Below are positions 49,983 through 59,296 of a stretch of DNA of 59,354 bases, piece by piece. Origin of the DNA: Magnetospirillum sulfuroxidans (lineage in GTDB: Bacteria; Pseudomonadota; Alphaproteobacteria; Rhodospirillales; Magnetospirillaceae). The notes under the pieces were generated by a model. That model was not told the DNA's origin and did no database searches. It saw only the letters and a list, made by a program, of their open reading frames with translations. The translations under genes and the position numbers were made by a program. Every line of letters begins with the position of its first letter. The first letter of the stretch is position 1. Where the stretch lies: NCBI RefSeq assembly GCF_018224925.1, contig NZ_JAGTUF010000020.1, positions 1 through 59,354 on the forward strand, in the 5' to 3' direction.

Positions 49983-52412
49983 ATGGAGCTTTACTTAAAG
50001 TGGCGTTACCATGGGGGCGCATTCGTAAAGGGGGTGGCTGTGGACGCAAAAACGGTGGGCCGTGGCGAGGTGCTCGAACAAGAGAAGATCCACCTGGGAA
50101 ACATCCCGGAACGCTGGCGGGAAATGGCCGAAGCGCTGCAAGCGTCGGATGGCCCGGCCGCCAAGCCTCTGAACGATATGTTCTCCGATGATCAGGAACG
50201 CGCCTGGGCCAAGCACGATAGCCTGTTCGGCATCGGGCTCTCGGGCGGCGGCATCCGCTCGGCGACGTTCAATCTAGGGGTGTTGCAAGTGCTGGCGGGC
50301 AAGGGGGTGCTGGACACCGCTCATTATCTGTCCACGGTATCGGGGGGTGGGTATCTGGGCGGCTGCGTGCATGCCCTTAATGCCGCCTTCGCCCAGGGGC
50401 AGAGCACCGAATCGGCGACGGCCCTGCTCAAGCAAATTCATTATCAACGGGAAAGCGTGGCGGTCCGCCACCTGCGCGCCTATTCGCATTTTCTCGCCCC
50501 CAACGGTTTTCTTGATCAGTTGCGCATGTTCCTGCAACCCTTTGCCGGCTTTGTCGTGAATTTGTTGGTTTTGCTGACCTTCGTCATGTCGCTGGCTGGA
50601 GCCGGCGGATATTTGGCGGTGATCTGGCGGGATGTCATGCCCGGCTTGGGCCGGCTTACCGGGCTGTCCCTGCACTGGCTGCTGGGGAATGAAGGCAGTG
50701 CGCGTTTGGGCGATTCCATCGCCCACTGGCCGGGGACCTATCTGGCTGCTGCTTTGGTGGTCGTTTTGGGCGGATTGTTGTTATGGCTGCAAAACAAAAA
50801 GCTGCCGGTCCGCAATGCCTGGGCGCGGGCGCTCAGTCTGGGGGCGCTGGCTGGCTTGGGGCTGGTTTTTCTTGATGTTCAGGTGGGGCTGGCCCAATGG
50901 GTTCGGGCCGATGCTTGGGGGCGCTTGCTGTATTGGGCGGCTGTTCCGCTGTTGGCGGCGGTGCTGATTTGGCGGTTCCGCGGCAAGCGCTTTGCCTCGC
51001 TGCGGGGTAAGGTGTTGCTGATCGCCGCCGGCGCCATGGCGCCGCTGGCCTTGCTCTGGACTTACCTGGCGTTGCTGCACGGCGTCATGACGGCGGCACA
51101 GGTGCCGGAATTTCTGCTTGGTTGGATCGGTTGGGGCAATCACACGTTTGGGCTTTTCGCCGCCGCGGGGCTTTTACTTGTGGCGATCGGGTTGTTTTGG
51201 GCCTGCGGCTATGGCCGCTCTGGTTGGTTGCGTCGTTTGCCGGTGCTGCCTTGCCCCCGCCTGTGGCTGCCCTTGACGTGTTTGCTGGCCATTCCCATGG
51301 CGCTGTGGACGCTGAACGCTGTGACGGGATGGGCGGGGCCGGCCGCCGTTCTGTCCCTGGTCTTACTCTTGTTCAGCGTGATTGCCAGCATTTTGGGTTT
51401 TCTGGTCAATATCAACATGACCGCGCCCCATAGCTTTTATCGTGACCGCCTCAGCGAAGCCTATGTGTTTCAGCCGACCGGGGATGCGACCTCTCCCGAC
51501 ACGCGGACATGGGATGATCTGAAGCTGTCCGAACTGACGCCCCCGCATGCCCGCTGTCCTTATCCGCTGATCAACGCCACCATGAATGTCAGCCGTAACG
51601 GCAAGGACAAACACAAGGAAATGGCGGTTCGCTCGCCCGACTTCTTTTTGTTCAGCCCGCTCTATGTGGGATCGGATTTGACCGGATATTGCCCGACGGC
51701 GGAAATGGAACGCCGCGATCCTCATTTGAATTTGCCCACCGCCATGGCCATTTCCGGCGCCGCCGCCTCGTCCAACATGGGCGATATCGGCCTGGGTGAA
51801 ATCCGCATGCTGATGACCGTGTTGAATGTCCGGCTGGGTTATTGGCTACCCAATCCGGGGCTGCCCAAGACCCGGCCCAGCATGGATGCCCTGCATAACC
51901 TGCAACTGGAAATGTGGGGGGCGATGTCCAAGGATTCTGATTTCGTCAATGTCAGCGATGGCGGGCACATCGAGAATCTGGGGGCTTATGAACTGATCCG
52001 GCGGCAATGCCGCTTCATCATCCTTGGCGAGGCGGAGGACGATTCCGACCCAAATGCCAAGGGACTGGCGACCATGGCCGCCCTGGCCCGGCTGATGCGC
52101 ATGGTTCGCATCGATCTGGGCTATTTCATCGACTTCGCTCCAGCCGATTTGCAGGCGCTTGAAGGCCATGACCCCAAACGGTGCTGGGCGGTGGGGACGA
52201 TCTATTATCCCGACAACCGAACCGGCCGGATCTTGTACCTTAAGGCGGCATTGACCGGGGGTGAGGATCATGTGATCAAGGATTACGCCCGCGCCAATCC
52301 GGCTTTCCCGCAGGAAAGCACCGCCGATCAGTTCTTCAGCGAGCAACAATTCGAAGCCTATCGCTCGCTTGGGTATCACGTGGCCAAGACGGCCCTGGGG
52401 GCGGTCAGCTGA
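49983..52412 (+). CDS. Patatin-like phospholipase with large membrane insertion
   Basis: 809 aa. Patatin oxyanion GLSGGGIRS (85-93), nucleophile S120 in STVSGGGYLGG and catalytic D659 in NVSDGGHIENLG. Between S120 and D659 lies an insertion (~185-475) with about eight hydrophobic helices, so the catalytic halves are joined by a membrane domain. The rest is soluble, alpha/beta. Presumed lipid acyl hydrolase on the cytoplasmic side of the inner membrane. An alternative GTG at 50040 has AAAGGGGG upstream and would remove 19 residues. Confidence 0.88.
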   Translation: MELYLKWRYHGGAFVKGVAVDAKTVGRGEVLEQEKIHLGNIPERWREMAEALQASDGPAAKPLNDMFSDDQERAWAKHDSLFGIGLSGGGIRSATFNLGVLQVLAGKGVLDTAHYLSTVSGGGYLGGCVHALNAAFAQGQSTESATALLKQIHYQRESVAVRHLRAYSHFLAPNGFLDQLRMFLQPFAGFVVNLLVLLTFVMSLAGAGGYLAVIWRDVMPGLGRLTGLSLHWLLGNEGSARLGDSIAHWPGTYLAAALVVVLGGLLLWLQNKKLPVRNAWARALSLGALAGLGLVFLDVQVGLAQWVRADAWGRLLYWAAVPLLAAVLIWRFRGKRFASLRGKVLLIAAGAMAPLALLWTYLALLHGVMTAAQVPEFLLGWIGWGNHTFGLFAAAGLLLVAIGLFWACGYGRSGWLRRLPVLPCPRLWLPLTCLLAIPMALWTLNAVTGWAGPAAVLSLVLLLFSVIASILGFLVNINMTAPHSFYRDRLSEAYVFQPTGDATSPDTRTWDDLKLSELTPPHARCPYPLINATMNVSRNGKDKHKEMAVRSPDFFLFSPLYVGSDLTGYCPTAEMERRDPHLNLPTAMAISGAAASSNMGDIGLGEIRMLMTVLNVRLGYWLPNPGLPKTRPSMDALHNLQLEMWGAMSKDSDFVNVSDGGHIENLGAYELIRRQCRFIILGEAEDDSDPNAKGLATMAALARLMRMVRIDLGYFIDFAPADLQALEGHDPKRCWAVGTIYYPDNRTGRILYLKAALTGGEDHVIKDYARANPAFPQESTADQFFSEQQFEAYRSLGYHVAKTALGAVS

Positions 52413-53778
52413 ATTCCAGCGCCTGGAACCGGCTGGCGGTGAAGTTGGGCGACCAGTGATTGGGGGCCATGCCGGCCTTGTGCTTGAGATGGGCGAGAAA
52501 CTGCGCCTTGTCGGGCAGTTGCTCCCACACGCTGGGCAGGAACAAGGCGCGCTTGCCTTTATCTTCAATGATCAGGCCGTCGATGCGGGGGCGGAGCTGG
52601 GCCAGCAGGTCGGCTTGGTCGCTAAAGCGCATGGCGACAGGTGGCGTCAGCACCGAGACCGACAGGTCCACATTCGCCCATTCCGGCGCGGTCAGCGGTG
52701 GGAAGCGGGGATCGCGGAAGGCGGCCTTGAAGGCATTGTCACAGATATCTTCGGCCAGCGGCCGCCATGCTTGGGGCGAGCCGATGCAGCCGCGCAATTG
52801 CCCCTGTTTTTTCAAGGTGACGAAGGTGGCGCCGGCCGAGGTCAACAGCGCCGGCAGGTCGTCGCCGGCATGGGCATCGACGGGGGCGCCGTGGTCCAGC
52901 CCGGATTGAATGGCGGCACGGGCCAGTTCCACCAATAATGGCCCGATGGATGCGATGGCGTCGGCAGTGGGTTCGAACACGGCCCAGGCGCCATAGCCGA
53001 CGACCTTGTCCTTGGGGCCGGCGGTATCGCCGGAATTGCGCAGGTCGAGGGTGACAATGCCCAGCCCCCGCCGCTTGGCGGTCAACAGCAGCCCGGCCAA
53101 CGGCATGCTGCCGCATGCCTGATCGCGGCTCAGGGCCGTGGAATCCAGGGTTTCGATCGCCGTGGCGGTGCGGGCGTCCAATTCCTGGCAGCTGGAATAA
53201 TCCAAATAATGGGACAGGTCGGTGGAAATGACGATCAGGGTTTCCGGCCCCCCCCACAGGGCGTCAAGCAAGGCGGCCACCTGTTCCGGCGTCGCCTCGC
53301 CCACCACCACCGGCACCAGTTGGAAGGCGCCGAGCACGCGCTGCAAAAACGGCAGATGAACTTCCAGGGAATGTTCCTGGGCGTGGGCTTGTTCCAGTTC
53401 GCCGACCATGGGAATGCGGCCGATCACGCTGGCGATGGCGGCGCGATCCAGCGGCACCGCCCCCAGGGGCGAGGCCCAGGATTGGGCGCTGCTGATGGCC
53501 ATGCCGCGAAAGGCCACCCGGTGCGACGGCCCCAGCACGACGACGCGGGTCATGCGGCCCTTGGCCGGTTTCAGCAGATCATAGGCGCTGGCCGCCACCG
53601 CGCCGGAATAGACATAGCCGGCATGGGGGACAATGACCGCCTTGGGGACCGCCTTGGGGATCGCCAAATCCGGGCGCAGCTTGGCCGCGGCCCAGCAGGC
53701 GTCCAACTGGCGCATCAATTGCGTCGGTTCGGCCGGATAAAACATGCCGGCAACGGCACTCGGGCGTATAATCGACAT
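52405..53778 (-). CDS. AmmeMemoRadiSam protein: MEMO1-AMMECR1 fusion
   Basis: 457 aa. N-terminal MEMO1-like domain (1-~270; VPHAGYVYSGAVAA with H52, GPSHRVAF, VISTDLSHYLDYSSC) resembling extradiol dioxygenases, and C-terminal AMMECR1 domain (~285-457; GQLRGCIGS and FRDPRFPPLT). These domains and a radical-SAM enzyme form the AmmeMemoRadiSam system of unknown function. Fused here in one chain and divergent from the radical-SAM gene. Start at 53778 has GGGGG upstream. Its 3' end overlaps the patatin stop by 8 bp. Confidence 0.92.
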   Translation of the reverse strand: MSIIRPSAVAGMFYPAEPTQLMRQLDACWAAAKLRPDLAIPKAVPKAVIVPHAGYVYSGAVAASAYDLLKPAKGRMTRVVVLGPSHRVAFRGMAISSAQSWASPLGAVPLDRAAIASVIGRIPMVGELEQAHAQEHSLEVHLPFLQRVLGAFQLVPVVVGEATPEQVAALLDALWGGPETLIVISTDLSHYLDYSSCQELDARTATAIETLDSTALSRDQACGSMPLAGLLLTAKRRGLGIVTLDLRNSGDTAGPKDKVVGYGAWAVFEPTADAIASIGPLLVELARAAIQSGLDHGAPVDAHAGDDLPALLTSAGATFVTLKKQGQLRGCIGSPQAWRPLAEDICDNAFKAAFRDPRFPPLTAPEWANVDLSVSVLTPPVAMRFSDQADLLAQLRPRIDGLIIEDKGKRALFLPSVWEQLPDKAQFLAHLKHKAGMAPNHWSPNFTASRFQALEFS

Positions 53779-53824
53779 GGTGGCCCCCATGGATGAGCGG
53801 AGCCAGCATAGCACGAGTCCGGCC

Positions 53825-54913
53825 ATGAACGCAGAACCGCAAGGGGCGCTTTTCCCCGCCCGCCATTGGCACATGCTGGCGGATGGCCGCATTCAGTGCG
53901 ACGTCTGCCCGCGCTATTGCAAGCTGAACGACGGTCAGCGTGGATTGTGTTTCGTCCGCGCCCGCGCCGGCGACCATCTGGTTTTGACCACCTATGGCCG
54001 TTCGTCCGGCTTTTGCGTTGATCCGATCGAAAAGAAGCCGCTCAATCATTTCCTGCCCGGCACGCCGGTTTTATCGTTCGGCACCGCCGGGTGCAACCTG
54101 ACCTGCAAGTTCTGTCAGAACTGGGATATTTCGAAAGCGCGCGAAATCGACCGGTTGAACGATGCCGCCAGTCCGGCCCAGATCGCGGCGATGGCGGCGC
54201 AACTGAACTGCCGCTCGGTCGCCTATACCTATAACGACCCGGTGGTGTTTCTGGAATACGCCATCGACACCGCCATCTCGTGCCGCCAGCACGGACTGAA
54301 GAACGTGGCGGTGACGGCGGGCTATATCGGCGCGGCGGCGCGGCGCGAATTCTTTGCCCACATGGATGCCGCCAATGTCGATCTCAAGGCCTTTACCGAG
54401 GATTTCTATCACCAGCTTTGCGGCGGCCATCTGAGCGACGTGCTGGAAACCCTGGTTTATCTGAAGCATGAAACCTCGGTGTGGTTGGAAATAACCACCT
54501 TGCTGATTCCAGGCAAGAACGATTCCGATGACGAATTGGCGGCGCTGGCGGCATGGGTGGCGAAAGAATTGGGCCCTGACGTGCCGCTGCACTTCACCGC
54601 CTTTCACCCCGATTGGAAGCTGCGGGAGATTGGCAACACTCCGGCCGCCACCCTGGGGCGGGCGCGGGCCATCGCTCGGGCCGCCGGGCTGCGCTATGTC
54701 TATACCGGCAATGTCCACGACGAAGCCGGCGGCAGTACCTTCTGCCATGGTTGCGGCGCCACGCTGATCGGCCGCGATTGGTATCGATTGACCGCCTGGG
54801 GGCTCAATGCTGATGGCGCCTGCCGGGCCTGCGGCACCGCCCTGCCGGGGCTATTCGACCCGCGGCCCGGCGATTGGGGGCGCAAGCGTTTACCCGTGCG
54901 CCTAAAGCGGTGA
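53825..54913 (+). CDS. AmmeMemoRadiSam radical-SAM enzyme
   Basis: 362 aa. Radical-SAM triad GCNLTCKFCQNW (C90, C94, C97) and a full TIM-like barrel. Extra Cys clusters before (C25, C28, C32, C42) and at the C-terminus (FCHGCGATLIGR; CRACG) may hold further metal or FeS sites. Forms a set with the divergent MEMO1-AMMECR1 protein. ATG at 53789 is also possible; 53825 is preferred because it starts near the conserved region and leaves room for a leader after the TATAAT at 53767-53772. Confidence 0.92.
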   Translation: MNAEPQGALFPARHWHMLADGRIQCDVCPRYCKLNDGQRGLCFVRARAGDHLVLTTYGRSSGFCVDPIEKKPLNHFLPGTPVLSFGTAGCNLTCKFCQNWDISKAREIDRLNDAASPAQIAAMAAQLNCRSVAYTYNDPVVFLEYAIDTAISCRQHGLKNVAVTAGYIGAAARREFFAHMDAANVDLKAFTEDFYHQLCGGHLSDVLETLVYLKHETSVWLEITTLLIPGKNDSDDELAALAAWVAKELGPDVPLHFTAFHPDWKLREIGNTPAATLGRARAIARAAGLRYVYTGNVHDEAGGSTFCHGCGATLIGRDWYRLTAWGLNADGACRACGTALPGLFDPRPGDWGRKRLPVRLKR

Positions 54914-54957
54914 TGTGCTACACCGGCTGCGCTTTTTCCAGTGATTGTGCGGGTTTC

Positions 54958-55965
54958 ATGATCAAGCGTATTTTGCCCTGGTTGCTCAAGGGCGGCATTT
55001 CCATCGGCCTGATCGCCTGGGTGCTGTCCAAGGTGGATATGTCCAATGCTTGGGACAAGGCGACGGCCATGGACGGCCGCATGGTGGTGCTGGCCCTGGT
55101 GCTGATGCAAATCCAGATCGGCTTGGGGGTGGTGCGCTGGGGGCTGGTCCTGCGCGCCTTGGACGCGGTGTTCCGCTGGGCTTCGACGGCGGCGGTCTAT
55201 TATATCGGCGTGTTCTTTTCCATTGTCCTGCCCGGCGCTGTCGGCGGCGATGCCGTGCGCATGTGGTTCTCGCGCCGCGCCGGCCTAAGCTTGGCCGCCG
55301 CCGTCAATTCGGTGGCGTTGGAACGGGCGATGACCGTGTTCGCCTTGGTGCTGCTGGTCTGCCTGACCCAGCCGCTGCTGATCGCCCGCATTCCCGATAT
55401 GCCGGGCACCTGGGTGTTCCCCTTGCTGCTGGCGGTGTGCGTCATCGGTATTTTGGTGCTGGCTTCGCTGGACAAGCTGCCGACGTCCTTGCATCGCTGG
55501 AAACTGGTGCGCGGCGTGGTGCAACTGGCCGGCGACACCCGCAAGCTGTTCTTTCATCCGGCCTGGAGCCTGGGCACCCTGATGGTGGCGCTGATCGCCC
55601 ACATCAATCTGTCGCTGGCCGTTTATGTGCTGGCGGTGGGGTTGAATCTGGACGTCCATGTGCTGGATACCTTGGTTCTGGTGCCTCCGGTCATCCTGAT
55701 CATGACCTTGCCCATTTCCATCGCCGGCTGGGGCGTGCGCGAAACCGCCATGGTCACCGCCTTCGGCTTTGTCGGCATTGATGGCGCTTCGGCCATCGTG
55801 CTGTCCATCATCTTCGGCATCGTCACCATGGTCACCGCGCTTCCTGGCGGCCTGGTCTTCCTGTTGGCCGGCGGCAAAACGATGGAAGCCGAGGAACTGG
55901 CCGACGAAAAGGTCGCTGATGACCTAAATCCGGCGATGCCGCTGCCGCCTTCGCCCTTGCCGTAA
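54958..55965 (+). CDS. YbhN/UPF0104-family membrane protein (LPG synthase TM-like)
   Basis: 335 aa, about eight TM helices. GGISIGLIAWVLSKVD at the N-terminus, IVLPGAVGGDAVRMWFSRRAG and the late GWGVRETAM...LPGG motif identify the lysylphosphatidylglycerol-synthase TM / YbhN family, seen as lipid flippase-like. The ATG follows the radical-SAM stop by 44 nt and the gene reads on the same strand. No aminoacyl-transferase domain attached. Confidence 0.85.
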   Translation: MIKRILPWLLKGGISIGLIAWVLSKVDMSNAWDKATAMDGRMVVLALVLMQIQIGLGVVRWGLVLRALDAVFRWASTAAVYYIGVFFSIVLPGAVGGDAVRMWFSRRAGLSLAAAVNSVALERAMTVFALVLLVCLTQPLLIARIPDMPGTWVFPLLLAVCVIGILVLASLDKLPTSLHRWKLVRGVVQLAGDTRKLFFHPAWSLGTLMVALIAHINLSLAVYVLAVGLNLDVHVLDTLVLVPPVILIMTLPISIAGWGVRETAMVTAFGFVGIDGASAIVLSIIFGIVTMVTALPGGLVFLLAGGKTMEAEELADEKVADDLNPAMPLPPSPLP

Positions 55966-56019
55966 CGCGCCGGAGCGCTACATTGGGGGCAAGACCTTTC
56001 CACAAAGGATTTCGCCCCG

Positions 56020-57510
56020 ATGAAGATCAGTTTCGCCAAGCCGCATTTGCCCGCCGAAGACGCCGTCATTGTCGGCGTGCTGGAAAATAAAGTGTTCACC
56101 CCCACCGCCCAGGCGTTGGATGATCTGGCCGCCGGCGGGATCAAGCGGGCCATGGACGCCAGCAAGTTCACCGGCAAGAAAGATCAAGTCCTGACCGTTC
56201 TGGCCCCACCCGGAACCGAGCTGAAGCGGGTCGTCCTGGTCGGATTGGGCAAGGCCGAGGCGATCGACGCCCAGGCGGCGCAATCCTTTGGCGGCACCGG
56301 TCTGGCCCAGGTGCTGAGCTCGGGCGATAGCGTTGCCGCCATCGCCATCGACGCGGTGGCGGGGCTGAAAATCAGCGACGCCGATTTCGCCGCCAACGCC
56401 GCCTTTGGCGCCAAGTTGCGGTCCTATCGCTTCGACAAGTATTTCACCAAGGAAAAAAAGGAAGACAAGCCGTCGGTGAAAAAGCTGGCGGTGCTCTGCG
56501 CCGCCGCCGGGGCCAAGGCCGCCTTCGCCCCGCTTGACGCCATCGCCGAGGGCGTGTTCGTCACCCGCGACGTGGTGTCGGAACCGGCCAACGTCATCTA
56601 TCCCGAAACCCTGGCCGAAGAATGCAAGAAGCTGGGCGCACTGGGAGTCGAGGTGGAAATCCTGGGCGAAAAGCAGATGAAGAAGCTGGGCATGGGCTCG
56701 CTTTTGGGCGTCGGCCAGGGCTCGGATCGCGAAAGCCAGTTGGTGATCATGCGCTGGAACGGGGCCAAGGATAAGGATACCGCCCCGGTGGCCTTTGTCG
56801 GCAAGGGCGTGTGCTTCGACAGCGGCGGTATCTCGATCAAGCCGGCCGGCGGCATGGAAGACATGAAATGGGACATGGCCGGGGCCGGCGCGGTCATCGG
56901 CGCCATGAAGGCTTTGGCCGGGCGTAAAGCCAAGGCCAATGTCGTCGGCATTGTCGGACTGGTGGAAAATATGCCGTCGGGCAATGCCCAGCGGCCGGGC
57001 GACGTGGTGACGTCCATGTCCGGCCAAACCATCGAGGTTATCAATACCGACGCCGAAGGCCGGCTGGTTCTGGCCGATGCGCTGTGGTACGCCAAGGAAA
57101 CCTATAAGCCCAAGGCGATGATCGATCTGGCCACCCTGACCGGCGCGATCATCATCTCGCTTGGCGGCGAATATGCCGGCTTGTTCTCGAACGACGACAA
57201 GCTGGCCGAGCGGCTGACCCAGGCCGGGAAATCGGTGGGGGAGGCGTTGTGGCGTCTGCCCATGGGCGATGCCTATGACAAGCAGATCAAATCCGATATC
57301 GCCGACATGAAGAATGTCGGTGGCCGCGAAGGCGGCTCGATCACCGCCGCTCAGTTCCTCAAGCGCTTTGTCGGTGACGTGGCTTGGGCGCATCTGGATA
57401 TCGCCGGCACCGCGTGGTCGAAAAAGGACACCGCCATCTGTGCCAAGGGGGCGACCGCTTTCGGCGTGCGCCTGCTGGACAAACTGGTGGCCGATCATTA
57501 CGAGGATTGA
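56020..57510 (+). CDS. pepA: Leucyl aminopeptidase, M17 family
   Basis: 496 aa, the usual PepA length. N-terminal macro-like domain (1-~160) and C-terminal catalytic domain with VGKGVCFDSGGISIKP, two-metal and active-site NTDAEGRLVLADAL, and AHLDIAGTAWS. Cleaves N-terminal amino acids in the cytoplasm. Followed without gap by a second M17 gene and then holC, as pepA-holC is in many proteobacteria. Confidence 0.96.
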   Translation: MKISFAKPHLPAEDAVIVGVLENKVFTPTAQALDDLAAGGIKRAMDASKFTGKKDQVLTVLAPPGTELKRVVLVGLGKAEAIDAQAAQSFGGTGLAQVLSSGDSVAAIAIDAVAGLKISDADFAANAAFGAKLRSYRFDKYFTKEKKEDKPSVKKLAVLCAAAGAKAAFAPLDAIAEGVFVTRDVVSEPANVIYPETLAEECKKLGALGVEVEILGEKQMKKLGMGSLLGVGQGSDRESQLVIMRWNGAKDKDTAPVAFVGKGVCFDSGGISIKPAGGMEDMKWDMAGAGAVIGAMKALAGRKAKANVVGIVGLVENMPSGNAQRPGDVVTSMSGQTIEVINTDAEGRLVLADALWYAKETYKPKAMIDLATLTGAIIISLGGEYAGLFSNDDKLAERLTQAGKSVGEALWRLPMGDAYDKQIKSDIADMKNVGGREGGSITAAQFLKRFVGDVAWAHLDIAGTAWSKKDTAICAKGATAFGVRLLDKLVADHYED

Positions 57511-58816
57511 ATTCGCCCGTGACGCCCCGTCGGCGGCAACCCGCGTGGTTGCCGCCGACGGGGCAAGCCGGGTTCTTGCCGCCCATCAGCCGGTAACGAT
57601 CGAATTGGCCGCCGCCGAAACCCCGCGCCGCCGTGGCGCGGCGTTGGCGGCGGTGCTGCCCGGCTGTCCGGGGCCGGTGGCGGTGGATTTGGCCCTTGCG
57701 GCCGCGGCCGCGGCGGAATTGGCCTATGGTCTGCGTCTGCGCGCCTATCGGCCGCTTCAATACCGCGGCACTCCCGACGACGAAGATCTGGCGCTCCCCC
57801 AGCGGGTGATCGTGCTCACCGATGACCCGATGGCGGCACAACGGCTTTTCGCCCGTCATGACGCGGTGGCGTCCGGGGTGTTGCTGGCCCGCGATCTGGT
57901 GGCCGCGCCCGGCAATATCTTGGGGCCATCCGACTTGGTCGAACAGGCCCGCCGGCTCGCCCCGCTGGGGGTCGGGCTAAAGCTTGTCGATCCGACCGAA
58001 CACGGCTTGAACTTGCTGGCGGCGGTGGGGCAGGCCAGCCGGCGCAGGCCGGTGCTGGCGGAACTGCACTGGAAGGGCGGCGCTGATGGGGACAAGCCGC
58101 TGGTCCTGGTGGGCAAGGGGATTACCTTCGATAGCGGCGGCCTCTCGCTCAAGCCGGCCGAACACATGGAAGAGATGAAGGGCGATATGGGCGGCGCGGC
58201 GGCGGTGATCGGGGCGCTTCGGGCCATTGCCGGGCGCAAGGCGGCGGTCAACGTCGTCGGCGTGCTGGCCATCGCCGAAAATATGCCCGGCGCCGGGGCG
58301 CTGCGACCCGGCGATGTTATTCGCTCGTATCGGGGGCTGACGGTGGAGGTGGTCGATACCGACGCCGAGGGCCGGCTGGTGTTGGCCGACGCCTTGGCGT
58401 GGGCGTGCGCCACCTTGCGCCCGCGCGCCATCGTCGATGCCGCCACCCTGACCGGGGCGGTGGTCCGCGTGCTGGGGCGTCATCACGCCGGTCTTTACAG
58501 CAACCGCGACAGCTTGGCGGCGCGGCTGCTGAAACTGGGATTGGCCGAGGATGAAGCCTTGTGGCGGCTGCCCCTGTCGGCTTCATGCGATGATGATTTC
58601 CGCTCCGATATCGCCGATTGGAAGAATTGCGGCTGGGGAAAGGTGCCAGACAATGACGATGCCGCCCGCTTCCTCCAGCATTTCGTCGCCCCGGCGGTGC
58701 CGTGGGCGCATCTGGACATCGCCGGAACGGCAGAGGCGGACGAAGACCACCTGTTCGGCCCCAAAGGCGCCACCGGCTTCGCTGTGCGCTTGTTCGACGC
58801 CCTGGCCGGGGGGTAA
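57506..58816 (+). CDS. Second M17-family aminopeptidase
   Basis: About 436 aa, shorter than PepA. Catalytic domain complete: VGKGITFDSGGLSLKP, VDTDAEGRLVLADAL, AHLDIAGTAEAD. N-terminal domain small (FARDAPSAATRVVAADGASRVLAA...). No ATG, GTG or TTG sits at the expected place. ATT at 57506 overlaps the pepA stop as ATTGA with GAGG before it, a rare but known start codon. GTG at 57545 lies inside a long hairpin and TTG at 57605 would trim the domain. The start is therefore doubtful; the body is not. Confidence 0.85.
   Translation: MEFARDAPSAATRVVAADGASRVLAAHQPVTIELAAAETPRRRGAALAAVLPGCPGPVAVDLALAAAAAAELAYGLRLRAYRPLQYRGTPDDEDLALPQRVIVLTDDPMAAQRLFARHDAVASGVLLARDLVAAPGNILGPSDLVEQARRLAPLGVGLKLVDPTEHGLNLLAAVGQASRRRPVLAELHWKGGADGDKPLVLVGKGITFDSGGLSLKPAEHMEEMKGDMGGAAAVIGALRAIAGRKAAVNVVGVLAIAENMPGAGALRPGDVIRSYRGLTVEVVDTDAEGRLVLADALAWACATLRPRAIVDAATLTGAVVRVLGRHHAGLYSNRDSLAARLLKLGLAEDEALWRLPLSASCDDDFRSDIADWKNCGWGKVPDNDDAARFLQHFVAPAVPWAHLDIAGTAEADEDHLFGPKGATGFAVRLFDALAGG
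57525..57563 (+). terminator. 17-bp perfect hairpin inside the pepA/second M17 junction
   Basis: CCCCGTCGGCGGCAACC with its complement GGTTGCCGCCGACGGGG, 5-nt loop, no T-run after it. Lies within the start of the second M17 reading frame, so it may modulate translation rather than end transcription. Confidence 0.5.
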
Positions 58817-58825
58817 GCTGCGGTC

Positions 58826-59296
58826 ATGACCCAGATCGGCTTTTATCACCTGTTGCGGCTGCCCTTGGACCAGGCCTTGCCCAAACTGCTGGAAAAAGCG
58901 GTTCAGGCGGGGTTACGGGTGGTGGTGATGGGCGGATCAAGCGAACGGGTGGAGCATTTGAACGCCGCCTTGTGGACCTATACCGAGGAATCATGGCTGC
59001 CGCATGGCTCGGCTCGCGATGGCGCGGCGGCGGAGCAGCCGATCTGGCTGACCGAGCAAGACGAAAACCCCAACAAGGCGACCGTCTTGGTCTTGTGCGA
59101 CGGCGCCCGCCCGGCCGCCATGGCCGGATGGGATCGCTGCCTCGATCTGTTCGACGGCAACGACGAAGCCGCCGTCAACGCCGCCCGCGACCGTTGGAAG
59201 ACATGGAAGGCGGAGGGGCACGAACTGGTCTATTACCAGCAGACCGAACGCGGTGGTTGGGAGGAAAAATCAAGGACTTATACCAAGTCCCATTGA
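58826..59296 (+). CDS. holC: DNA polymerase III chi subunit
   Basis: 156 aa. QIGFYHLLRLPLDQALPKLLEKAVQAGLRVVV at the start, SWLPHGSARDGAAAEQPIWLT in the middle, LFDGND and WKTWKAEGHELVYYQQTERGGWEEK at the end, all typical of HolC. Links the clamp loader to SSB at the replication fork. Starts 9 nt after the preceding stop. Confidence 0.95.
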   Translation: MTQIGFYHLLRLPLDQALPKLLEKAVQAGLRVVVMGGSSERVEHLNAALWTYTEESWLPHGSARDGAAAEQPIWLTEQDENPNKATVLVLCDGARPAAMAGWDRCLDLFDGNDEAAVNAARDRWKTWKAEGHELVYYQQTERGGWEEKSRTYTKSH

